The position numbers and the translations under genes are program-made. The notes beneath the pieces are model-generated. The model was not told the origin of the DNA, did not search any database, and saw only the letters and a list, made by a program, of their open reading frames with translations. A DNA stretch of 64,000 bases. Origin: COE1 sp949066965 (GTDB taxonomy: Bacteria; Bacillota; Clostridia; Lachnospirales; Lachnospiraceae). Shown in pieces: positions 40,348 through 47,803 of the stretch (positions are counted from its first letter, which is position 1; every line of letters starts with the position of its first letter). Location: contig CARTDA010000009.1 of assembly GCA_949066965.1 (NCBI GenBank), positions 1-64,000 of the forward strand, given 5' to 3'.

Positions 40348-41697
40348 ATGTTAAACAGGAAAAACAAAGTGGTACTCATGAAGGCAGTCTCGGAATTGAA
40401 GCAGGCTGATTACTCAAGGGAACCGGAATTAGGCAAAATTTATGACAGATTAGCTGATGGCAGGAAACAGTTTGCTGATGTCTTTGACAAAAACATCAAT
40501 GCGGTCATGCAGATTAGCTCTCTCGATTTGACCATGCAATATCAGACACATAAAATTATTGACATCTCTGACAAGATAGCCAAGGCAACCGAGACAACCT
40601 TTGGTACAACGACAAGCAGTACAGGCAACCCTCAGGAAGAGCTGACCAATACGATTATCCATATTTCAGAGGAAACGGACGAAGTATACAAAAAGATTGA
40701 GGAAGGGCAAAACGAACTGACTTCCATCAAGGATCTCTCGGCAGAGACACTTGCTGCCTCGAATGAAATGCAGTCGGACATGGATGAGCTGATTGACCTT
40801 ATCAACCATATCAGTTCCCTCCTCTCGGGCATTGACACAATTTCCCTCCAGACAAACCTTCTTGCACTGAATGCTTCCGTCGAAGCTGCCAGGGCAGGAG
40901 AAGCCGGGAAGGGCTTCGCCGTGGTTGCAGGAGAAATCAGGGAACTTGCCGAGGAAACACAGAAGCTGACAAAGGACATGGGGACTTTTGTGGAGAACAT
41001 GAAACACGCCTCCAAAAAAAGCGTCCAGAGTTCCGGCAGCACCATCCGTTCACTGTCTTCGATGGCTAATAAAATAACAAATGTATGGGAGCTGAACGAT
41101 ATGAGCAAACGGCATGTGTCGCAGATTAATGACTCCATAAGCTCCATGGCTTCAGTCAGCGAGGAAATCAGCAGCTCCATGACGGAAATGGAAAACCAGT
41201 TGCTTGAAAGCACGGAGTTTATGCGCAATGTAGGACGCGAACTGAAACAGGCCACCGAACCGGTTGTCAATATTGAGGAAACTCTTGATGAATCCATCAA
41301 GAAAATGGGCTGTATGTCGAAAGATTCCTTTTATCATATGGAGAACACGGAATTTGTCAAATATATGAACACGGCAATTTCCTCACACCAGACATGGCTT
41401 AGCAATCTCAAGAAGATAACTGACAGCAGGAATATCACGCCACTACAGCTGGATTCCACAAAGTGCGGATTCGGACATTTTTATTACGCAATAACTCCCA
41501 ATATTCCAGGTGTCCTTCCAATCTGGAAGGAGCTTGGCGACAAACATAAAAAATTCCATACATATGGCCGAATCATCATCAATGCAATCAAAAACAAAGA
41601 CTATGGTAAAGCAGCGCAGGTCTACAGAGAGGCAGAGACTTATTCCAGAGAGCTTATCTCGGACATGGAAAAAATTATACAGCTTGCAAATGTATGA
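40348..41697 (+). CDS. Soluble chemoreceptor with C-terminal zinc-binding CZB domain
   Basis: 449 residues, no membrane segment. A methyl-accepting coiled-coil with the hairpin tip DTISLQTNLLALNASVEAAR and GEAGKGFAVVAGEIRELAEE at about 165-205, then a CZB domain (about 330-445) with the His/Cys/His set: SHQTWLSNL, TKCGFGHFYY and DKHKKFHTYG. CZB receptors bind zinc and are known to sense zinc and hypochlorite-related oxidation of the Cys. Cytosolic receptor for the chemotaxis machinery. GAGG lies 8 nt before the start. Confidence 0.92.
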   Translation: MLNRKNKVVLMKAVSELKQADYSREPELGKIYDRLADGRKQFADVFDKNINAVMQISSLDLTMQYQTHKIIDISDKIAKATETTFGTTTSSTGNPQEELTNTIIHISEETDEVYKKIEEGQNELTSIKDLSAETLAASNEMQSDMDELIDLINHISSLLSGIDTISLQTNLLALNASVEAARAGEAGKGFAVVAGEIRELAEETQKLTKDMGTFVENMKHASKKSVQSSGSTIRSLSSMANKITNVWELNDMSKRHVSQINDSISSMASVSEEISSSMTEMENQLLESTEFMRNVGRELKQATEPVVNIEETLDESIKKMGCMSKDSFYHMENTEFVKYMNTAISSHQTWLSNLKKITDSRNITPLQLDSTKCGFGHFYYAITPNIPGVLPIWKELGDKHKKFHTYGRIIINAIKNKDYGKAAQVYREAETYSRELISDMEKIIQLANV

Positions 41698-41703
41698 CAG
41701 AAC

Positions 41704-41739
41704 AAATTGAGCAGGGAGGACCTTCCCTACTCGCCGCAT
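41704..41739. repeat. Partial two-hairpin repeat (family 2, locus 3)
   Basis: Only the first hairpin remains, GAGCAGGGA ... TCCCTACTC (41709-41732), joined to GCCGCATAAAA at the T-tract of the mutY terminator. The second hairpin of the full element is missing. Confidence 0.7.
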
Positions 41740-41740
41740 A

Positions 41741-41770
41741 AAAATCCCCTGGATTCTCAGGGGATTTTTT
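41741..41770. terminator. Bidirectional terminator (CZB receptor / mutY)
   Basis: AAAATCCCCTG (41741-41751) and CAGGGGATTTT (41758-41768), 11-bp perfect stem with T-runs on both strands. It overlaps the last codons of mutY. Confidence 0.85.
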
Positions 41771-42815
41771 CATATATTTTTTTAAAGGCTGTCGGAAGCG
41801 CTATCTCGTGTTCCAACTGCCGGGCAGTCACCCATGTCAGGCTGCTATCCTCCCCAGCCGTTCCGCAGTCCACAACCCAGTATGCCATATGCCACTCAAT
41901 ATGGGTAAAAATATGCTTAATCTGCTGTTTACAGCCTATGCTTTTCACATCGAGGTGCTTATCCGAAAGCCACTGCAAAATTTCCTGTCTGGTCAGAATT
42001 CCTTCCATGTTCGGAAATTCCCACATTCCGGCAAGTATGCCGCTGTCATCCCGTTTTCTAATGGCAATCCTGCACTCGATATCCTGCAGCCTGAGAATCA
42101 GGACTGTCTTCTGCTCAATCCTGCGTGCCGCCTTCTTTTTCTTTACCGGATACTGAAGCTGCGTTCCACTGTGATATGCCCCGCAAAAGAATCCCAGTGG
42201 GCAGGTTTCACATCTGGGTTCCCCATTTGGCACGCATACCACTGCTCCAAGCTCCATCAGGCCCTGTGTAAAATCTCCCCTGCCCTGCAACGGATAAATC
42301 TGTTCCAGCTGTTTTGTAACCTGACTGCGAAATTTTATGTCTCCGATATCCTGACTGCTCTCCGTCAGCCGCGTAATTACGCGTAATACATTTCCATCAA
42401 CCGCCGCCCTTGCCTGCTCAAACGCAATGGATGAGACCGCCCCCGCCGTGTACGCCCCAATGCCAGGCAAACCAAGTATCTCCCTGAAGTCTTCCGGAAA
42501 CTGCCCATTGTATTGTGTACAGATTACCTGTGCTGCTTTTTTCAAATTTGCTGCGCGGGAATAGTACCCTAACCCTTCCCACATCTTAAACAGTTCCTCA
42601 TCATCGCATGCCGCAAGCGACGCAATGTCCGGAAAGCGTTTCATAAAACGTTCGTAATAGGGAATTACCGTCTCCACGCGTGTCTGCTGCAGCATAATCT
42701 CCGATACCCAGACACGATATGGCTCCCTGTTCTTTCTCCATGGCAGGCTCCTGCTGTTATTCCGATACCACTCCAGCAGCGGCCTGACAATCTCTTCCAA
42801 CTGATAACACTGCAT
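41757..42815 (-). CDS. mutY: A/G-specific adenine glycosylase MutY
   Basis: 352 residues. Helix-hairpin-helix LGLPGIGAYTAGAV, catalytic Asp in AAVDGNVLRV, iron-sulfur Cys cluster in CETCPLGFFCG with a preceding Cys, and a C-terminal NUDIX-like domain that recognises 8-oxoG (ILRLQDIECRIAIRKRDDSG ... WEFPNMEG). Removes adenine opposite 8-oxoguanine. The ATG at 42815 (MQCYQLEE) has GGGG upstream and gives the normal length; the longer frame adds 30 residues without support. Confidence 0.95.
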   Translation of the reverse strand: MQCYQLEEIVRPLLEWYRNNSRSLPWRKNREPYRVWVSEIMLQQTRVETVIPYYERFMKRFPDIASLAACDDEELFKMWEGLGYYSRAANLKKAAQVICTQYNGQFPEDFREILGLPGIGAYTAGAVSSIAFEQARAAVDGNVLRVITRLTESSQDIGDIKFRSQVTKQLEQIYPLQGRGDFTQGLMELGAVVCVPNGEPRCETCPLGFFCGAYHSGTQLQYPVKKKKAARRIEQKTVLILRLQDIECRIAIRKRDDSGILAGMWEFPNMEGILTRQEILQWLSDKHLDVKSIGCKQQIKHIFTHIEWHMAYWVVDCGTAGEDSSLTWVTARQLEHEIALPTAFKKIYEKIP

Positions 42816-42947
42816 GACTTTTCCCCTATCCTTGCGCCAGCCGCAAATCAGCATATTCTCTATGCGGCTGTATGCATCACTTTGTACCAGGCAGCCCGTC
42901 CCCACGACCGCCAGTATCCATATAACAACATTTTACGCCAGTATTTG

Positions 42948-43036
42948 CCTTTTGTCTCGTTTTTACAACCGATTTTATTATATATTTCAATTAGAATCAA
43001 AAACAACAACATAGTTCCAAAAATGAGACAAAAGGA
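42948..43036. repeat. 11-bp inverted repeat flanking the XRE gene promoter and RBS
   Basis: CCTTTTGTCTC (42948-42958) and GAGACAAAAGG (43026-43036) are perfect reverse complements 67 bp apart. The left arm overlaps the probable -35 box and the right arm overlaps the AAAGGAGG ribosome binding site of the XRE gene. Confidence 0.7.
42952..42981 (+). promoter_or_regulatory. Putative promoter of the XRE regulator gene
   Basis: TTGTCT (42952-42957) and TATTAT (42976-42981), 18 bp apart. Confidence 0.4.
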
Positions 43037-43045
43037 GGAATATTT

Positions 43046-43300
43046 ATGCCGAAACCACAAACCTACTCTGGTGAAAAAAACCGAATCAGCAAGCGCCTTA
43101 TTGCACTGCGAAAAAAGCACTATCTTTCCCAACGTGATTTATCCCGGAAATTGCAGCTTGCTGGATATGACATGGACAAGAATGTAATCACCCGAATAGA
43201 AACAAACAAACGCTATGTCACGGATATTGAAATCCATGCCCTGGCTCACATATTCGGTGTCTCTTGCGACTATTTGATAGAAGGTGAAAAAACAGATTAG
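43046..43300 (+). CDS. Small XRE-family helix-turn-helix regulator
   Basis: 84 residues, almost entirely one Cro/CI-type HTH domain: RLIALRKKHYLSQRDLSRKL followed by VITRIETNKRYVTDIEIHAL and FGVSCDYLIEG. A single-domain DNA-binding protein, likely dimeric. AAAGGAGG lies 7 nt before the ATG. The inverted repeat spanning its promoter and ribosome binding site suggests it controls itself. It converges on an unrelated small gene, with a shared terminator at their ends. Confidence 0.88.
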   Translation: MPKPQTYSGEKNRISKRLIALRKKHYLSQRDLSRKLQLAGYDMDKNVITRIETNKRYVTDIEIHALAHIFGVSCDYLIEGEKTD

Positions 43301-43331
43301 GAAAAGGATACTGTTCAAGTATCCTTTTTCC
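43300..43331. terminator. Bidirectional terminator overlapping both gene ends
   Basis: GGAAAAGGATACT (43300-43312) pairs with AGTATCCTTTTTCC (43318-43331, one bulge). It begins at the last base of the XRE stop codon and encodes the last residues of the convergent small gene. Confidence 0.75.
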
Positions 43332-43608
43332 TCGAGCACATCTGAAAGTTCATCCCATATCCAAACATTTTATCCGCGAGTATCCTTGAAATGCTGCACA
43401 TGCAGTTGATAATCTCCTCGACGTCAGAATCCTCGTCCATTCCAAGACGTTTTCCAAGGCGCAGCTTTGCCTTATATACCCTTTCATAGAGCCGCCCGCA
43501 CTCCCTGTCCTCACTAAACTCGTCCGCCACCTCTACTCCATCCGGCAGCAATACCTCATTCTGCTCTATTTCTCCATTTAAAATCTGATAAATTAATTCT
43601 GCCTGCAT
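43315..43608 (-). CDS. Uncharacterised 97-residue protein
   Basis: Not recognised. Soluble, acidic in the middle (DGVEVADEFSEDRECG), helical, with CMCS and a C-terminal MNFQMCSRKKDT. The ATG at 43608 (MQAELIYQILNGEIEQNE) has AAGGAG 7 nt upstream, so it is very probably translated; a longer frame to 43641 is unsupported. Convergent with the XRE regulator. Confidence 0.7.
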   Translation of the reverse strand: MQAELIYQILNGEIEQNEVLLPDGVEVADEFSEDRECGRLYERVYKAKLRLGKRLGMDEDSDVEEIINCMCSISRILADKMFGYGMNFQMCSRKKDT

Positions 43609-43729
43609 ATCGAATCTCCTTTGTATTGCACTTACAACCAATACTAATATAATCTACAAAAAAATTCAATAAAAAGGTTGCAAAAATGATACAAATCGTT
43701 CGACAAAATATGACTTTTTTTTGAAAGCG

Positions 43730-45094
43730 TTATCTTGTTAAATCCTGCACCCACCTGTACTTGCGAAAACGTGCCATCACCCATGGGATTTTTCCCACCT
43801 CATCCAGACAGGTGCAGGCATAAACCGCAAGTGGCGACCAATGCAGTACGAATGCCCCGGCGAGTGCAAGCGGAATTGCCATGAACCACATACACACGAT
43901 GAGGCTGTACATATCAAACAGCGTATCCCCGCCGCCATCCAGCACACCGTTGATCGTGACGGTGTTGACACAACGCCCAATCATATAAACCGCCATTATC
44001 ACCATCATGCCTGTAAGGTACCCTCGCGCCACATCTGTCAGGATAACCATCCGCACGACGAGCGGCGTCACCGCAAGCACAAGCGCGGTGGATATCAGCC
44101 CGATGACATAGGAAATATTCTTGAGCTTTATCCCATAGGCTTTTCCCCGGTCAAGGCGCCCTGCCCCCAGCTCATTTCCGACCATGATGCCTGCCGCGCT
44201 GCCGATACCGTTGCACATGCAGCAGATTAAGTCACGGACTACTGCCGCCACAGAGTTTGCTGCAGCAGCATCCGTCCCCATATGCCCCATAATCGCAGTG
44301 TAGGATGTAAAGCCGACTCCCCAGCACAGCGAGCCGCCCAACAGTGGCAGGCACCGCCTGACAAAGTCCGATTTTAGCTGCCTTGCCTGACACAGAAAAC
44401 GGTGAAATACCGGACGGATGTAGGCCGCATTCGCCGACACCGCCACGCACAGCACCAGCTCAATCACGCGTGAGATGGTGGTTGCAAGCGCGGCGCCTTT
44501 CGCCTGCATTCTCGGCGCGCCAAACAATCCAAATATAAAGACTGCATTCAGGAAGATGTTCAGAATCACCGCACAGCAGCTAATCAGCGCCCCCGGCCTG
44601 ATATGCTCTGACACTTTCATTGTCGTAAGATAACACTGGGATATACCCGTGAGCAGATATGACCAGCCCGCAATGCGCAGATAGGCGCTGCCAATGGAAA
44701 TCAGCCCGGCATCCTCTGCAAAAATCCGCATAAGCTGCTCCGGCATGAATTCGCACGCCAGAAAGAACAGGACGGACACAATACCACAGAACTGCAGCAT
44801 CATGTTAAAGATATCCTCCAATGTGCGCCTGTCCCCCTTCCCCCAATACTGTGCGCCAAGAATGGCGCCTGCTGCCGTAGCAGCCGAGAGGAACATATTC
44901 TGGACAAACTGAATCTGCGTCGCCAGGGAAACGGCTGTCATTTCATCCTGTGCGACCTTTCCGAGCATCAGCGCGTCACCGGCGGCAACCGACGCGAGCA
45001 TAAGGCTTTGCAGCGCAATCGGAAGGGCAAGCCTCGTCAGATTCCTGTAAAATTCTTTTTTGCTTATCAGCATGTTCTGGTTTTTCCTACTCAT
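43730..45094 (-). CDS. MATE-family multidrug/cation antiporter
   Basis: 454 residues with about twelve hydrophobic segments in the two-fold MatE arrangement (RLALPIALQSLMLASVAAGDALMLGK at the start, AGIMVGNELGAGRLDRGKAYG in the second half). Exports organic cations or drugs with Na+ or H+ coupling; substrate not deducible. GAGGGA lies 11 nt before the ATG. Confidence 0.92.
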   Translation of the reverse strand: MSRKNQNMLISKKEFYRNLTRLALPIALQSLMLASVAAGDALMLGKVAQDEMTAVSLATQIQFVQNMFLSAATAAGAILGAQYWGKGDRRTLEDIFNMMLQFCGIVSVLFFLACEFMPEQLMRIFAEDAGLISIGSAYLRIAGWSYLLTGISQCYLTTMKVSEHIRPGALISCCAVILNIFLNAVFIFGLFGAPRMQAKGAALATTISRVIELVLCVAVSANAAYIRPVFHRFLCQARQLKSDFVRRCLPLLGGSLCWGVGFTSYTAIMGHMGTDAAAANSVAAVVRDLICCMCNGIGSAAGIMVGNELGAGRLDRGKAYGIKLKNISYVIGLISTALVLAVTPLVVRMVILTDVARGYLTGMMVIMAVYMIGRCVNTVTINGVLDGGGDTLFDMYSLIVCMWFMAIPLALAGAFVLHWSPLAVYACTCLDEVGKIPWVMARFRKYRWVQDLTR

Positions 45095-45153
45095 AAATTA
45101 TACTGTCCCTCACTCGCCAAAATCACGGTTGAATCATTGCCATACTATCCAGT

Positions 45154-45366
45154 CTACTCTTTCAGCCGGAACCTGGATACCAGCTCCCTGAGCATCTCTG
45201 CCTGTCCGGACAGCTCCTCACTGGCTGCAGCACTGGACTCCACTGTGTCCACATTATTCTGCACCACAGTGGCAATCTGGTCGATTCCGCGGCTGATCTG
45301 AGCTGCCATGGCAGCCTCCTGCGTGGTATTGTCCGCAATGTCGGCAAACAGCGAGGAAATGCTTTC
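45154..45366 (-). pseudogene. C-terminal remnant of a methyl-accepting chemotaxis protein
   Basis: Minus-strand frame ending at TAG (45154-45156) reads ISSLFADIADNTTQEAAM, then AAQISRGIDQIATVVQNN, VDTVESSAAASEELSGQA and EMLRELVSRFRLKE. This is the last ~70 residues of a chemoreceptor signalling domain, including the QxAA/EExAA pattern and the FRLKE end. There is no suitable start codon; an in-frame TGA lies about 75 bp further upstream and the signalling tip and sensor are missing. It fills much of the 435-bp gap between the MATE and GNAT genes (45095-45529), and I see nothing else there. Confidence 0.85.
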
Positions 45367-45529
45367 TCCTTTAATTGCTATCTTGAAAATTGTACCATAT
45401 TCTTTGGAAAAGTAAAATCTTTTTATTGTAATTCATCTGCCGGTAACAGTCTTTTGAATAATATCTGTCAGAACCTTGCCACCATATCTTCCTCATGGTA
45501 AAATAGTGAAAAACATGAGGAGGAAAATC

Positions 45530-46303
45530 ATGCGCGCTGAGGACATATTACAGATTGCAATGGAACAGTCTGCCGAGGACATCGGCTGCAAAGTGGAAGA
45601 CTTTATGAAAAACAAGAATGTTGTCGTTCCATTCCGGCTCGGAAAAAATGCAAGGAAATATCTGGAAGAGCCTATCCCTGCAAATTTTGTCTCTTATGGG
45701 AACAATGTGGTTGCATCGGCAGACAAGGACATTCAGGAGATTGTGTCGGAATATGTCGGCAAATACGAGTTTTACCATCTTTTTGAGTCGCCGAATATGC
45801 ACTGGCTGGATGACAGGCTTGCCGGAAACGGGTACAGGGTATGCTTTATGGCAGAATACTATCTTCCCGACATCAGCAGGCTCCATGCGATTTCGTGCGA
45901 TTACGAACTACAGATTCTTGGACCGGAGGATTTTAAAAGCCTGTATCTGCCGGAATGGGGCAATGCCCTGTGCGAAAAACGACAGCACCTGGACGTGCTC
46001 GGTGTCGGGGCTTATGCGGATGGAAAGCTGGTCGGGCTTGCAGGCTGCTCCGCCGACTGTGAAAAAATGTGGCAAATCGGGGTGGATGTGCTGCCGGAAT
46101 ACAGAAGGAACAAAATCGCCTGTGCACTCACCAGCAGACTTGCCTGTGAGATCCTTGAGCGGGATAAGGTTCCATTTTACTGCTCCGCATGGTCCAATAT
46201 CCGCTCTGTAAGGAATGCCATAAAAAGCGGCTTTCTTCCCGCCTGGGTGGAGATGACCGTAAAGCCTGATACCGTCATAACCCAATTCAATGAAAACCAC
46301 TAA
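45530..46303 (+). CDS. GNAT-family N-acetyltransferase
   Basis: 257 residues. The C-terminal half is a GNAT fold with the acetyl-CoA loop in IGVDVLPEYRRNKIACALTS and a following ACEILERDKVPFYCSAWSNIRSVRNAI over the last strands. The N-terminal ~120 residues are a second, unrecognised domain (possibly another GNAT-like half). Substrate unknown. The ATG at 45530 has GAGGAGG 6 nt upstream. Confidence 0.85.
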   Translation: MRAEDILQIAMEQSAEDIGCKVEDFMKNKNVVVPFRLGKNARKYLEEPIPANFVSYGNNVVASADKDIQEIVSEYVGKYEFYHLFESPNMHWLDDRLAGNGYRVCFMAEYYLPDISRLHAISCDYELQILGPEDFKSLYLPEWGNALCEKRQHLDVLGVGAYADGKLVGLAGCSADCEKMWQIGVDVLPEYRRNKIACALTSRLACEILERDKVPFYCSAWSNIRSVRNAIKSGFLPAWVEMTVKPDTVITQFNENH

Positions 46304-46340
46304 TTGAGCAGCATATTTCCTCTGGGTGCCCGTGTACATA
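46304..46340. repeat. Partial two-hairpin repeat (family 2, locus 4)
   Basis: AATTGAGCAG joined to CATATTTCCTCTGGGTGCCCG and TGTACATAAA: the two ends of the element with the middle deleted, abutting the T-tract of the GH16-ricin gene terminator. Confidence 0.7.
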
Positions 46341-46378
46341 AACAGGGTGAAAACAATCTTGTTTCCACCCTGTCATTT
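46340..46378. terminator. Terminator between GNAT and GH16-ricin genes
   Basis: ACAGGGTG (46342-46349) pairs with CACCCTGT (46366-46373), extended by AAACA/TGTTT. It lies about 50 bp past the GH16-ricin stop codon on the minus strand. Confidence 0.75.
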
Positions 46379-46428
46379 ATAAATAAGGAAATGTAGAAAA
46401 CTAGCCTGTACAGGATGTATCTAAATAC

Positions 46429-47670
46429 TTAACGCGCCAAAGATATGCGCCAAAGCTGGTTATCCTGTCCGTTGTAATCCCATTGCAGTACGTTTGCGTT
46501 ATCCGCAGCCGATCTGCCCGAAACGTCAAGCGCCTTCCCGCTCCTTCTGTTTATAATCTTGTAGTAGTCCCCTGCCTTCTCAATGCTCCATTCCTGGTTT
46601 TCACCATTCATGTATTCCCACTGCTGTACATTTGCGCCATTCTCCGAAGAGCATCCCGCAATGTCAAGAACCTTTCCGCTGGCATAACACTTTATCGTAT
46701 AGTATCCGCTCGTCTGCTTTTCGATGTACCACTTTTGGTTGGCATAGCCCTGATATGTATATTGAAGCACATTTGCGCCATTCTCCTTCGAACCCCATGA
46801 GACATCAAGCGCCTTTTGGCTGTTTTTGGAACATATCATATAAAGCTGTCCGCGCTGAAATGCCGTATCGGAACCGTATGAAGGGTTCTGGCTGTTATTG
46901 CCGCCCGACGTCACACCTCCTTCGGAAGCAGTCTTAGGCCTTGTATAGGATATCCAGTCATAGCTTCCTGTAAGCGGCGCTACACCGTTATAGCGGTTCA
47001 GCCATTCGTCAACACCCTTGCCCGGCCATACATTCATCATGATTTTACCGGGTGTCGAAGGAATATCCCTTGTAGCCGTATAGACAGGCTTTTTGTCTAC
47101 ATACCATGTAATACTATTTTTGTCCCAGTAAAAACCATACTGATGATAACCCTGCGATGCGTCAAAGCCAAGGTCATACAGGTACTCATGGCCGCCTACA
47201 CCGTCCGTATAATAATTAAACTGTACCTTCGTCGTATCCTTTCCGAGAAACTCTATATCAATTTCATCCCATTTCGTTCCGTCAGAAGGTCCCGTGTAGG
47301 TAAAGAAGGAAGTCACTACGCCGTCATTTTTTATCGGCTTCATGCTGACATCGTACATTCCGTAGCCAAACGCCTGTCTCGTGCGGTACTCGCCACCCGT
47401 ATATCCACCGCGTCCGTCACTGTAGATGGAAAGATTCATCTTACCCTGCGAAAAGCTGACATTCTCCGCCGCCCATGTACAGTTAAACATTCCCCCGTTT
47501 GACCATACGTCCGACTTTTCCATCTTATCAGCCTCGTAGCTGTCAAATCCAATCCCGAAATAATCGGCTGTATACTGGGGTGCGGCTGCCTTGGCGTCAA
47601 TATCACAAGCACCTAACACATTTGTGAAAATTGCTGCTGATAAAAGAATGGCTTTTAGTGATTTTTTCAT
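46429..47670 (-). CDS. Secreted GH16 beta-1,3-1,4-glucanase (lichenase type) with ricin-B lectin domain
   Basis: 413 residues. Cleavable signal peptide (about 1-28), GH16 jelly-roll (about 35-245) with the catalytic set DEIDIEFLG near 136 and the lichenase-type SFFTYTGPSDG, a Ser/Gly/Asn linker (about 250-270), and a C-terminal ricin-type beta-trefoil with three QxW-like repeats: NQKWYIE, NQEWSIE and NQLWRIS. Expected to cleave mixed-linkage glucan outside the cell. GGGAGG lies 8 nt before the ATG. It is the last gene of the minus-strand beta-glucan locus. Confidence 0.93.
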   Translation of the reverse strand: MKKSLKAILLSAAIFTNVLGACDIDAKAAAPQYTADYFGIGFDSYEADKMEKSDVWSNGGMFNCTWAAENVSFSQGKMNLSIYSDGRGGYTGGEYRTRQAFGYGMYDVSMKPIKNDGVVTSFFTYTGPSDGTKWDEIDIEFLGKDTTKVQFNYYTDGVGGHEYLYDLGFDASQGYHQYGFYWDKNSITWYVDKKPVYTATRDIPSTPGKIMMNVWPGKGVDEWLNRYNGVAPLTGSYDWISYTRPKTASEGGVTSGGNNSQNPSYGSDTAFQRGQLYMICSKNSQKALDVSWGSKENGANVLQYTYQGYANQKWYIEKQTSGYYTIKCYASGKVLDIAGCSSENGANVQQWEYMNGENQEWSIEKAGDYYKIINRRSGKALDVSGRSAADNANVLQWDYNGQDNQLWRISLAR

Positions 47671-47803
47671 ATAATGTGACCTCCCATCTTACATTTTATA
47701 TTCATTTGCATTACTTATAGTCACATTTTATTACATATTTTTGGTCAATAATATCACATCAATGATTTTTATATCATTTTTTTGCCATAACCTTTGTAAA
47801 TTA

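Noticed and set aside
40348..41697. Sigma-D (flagellar) promoter for the chemoreceptor genes
   Set aside because: No TAAA-N15-GCCGATAA-like sequence was found upstream of either intact receptor or of cheR; sigma-A-like boxes were found for the CZB receptor and cheR.
45008..45347. Short frames (97 and 61 codons) over the MCP remnant
   Set aside because: They are other-frame readings; only the frame ending at 45154 gives an MCP-like protein.
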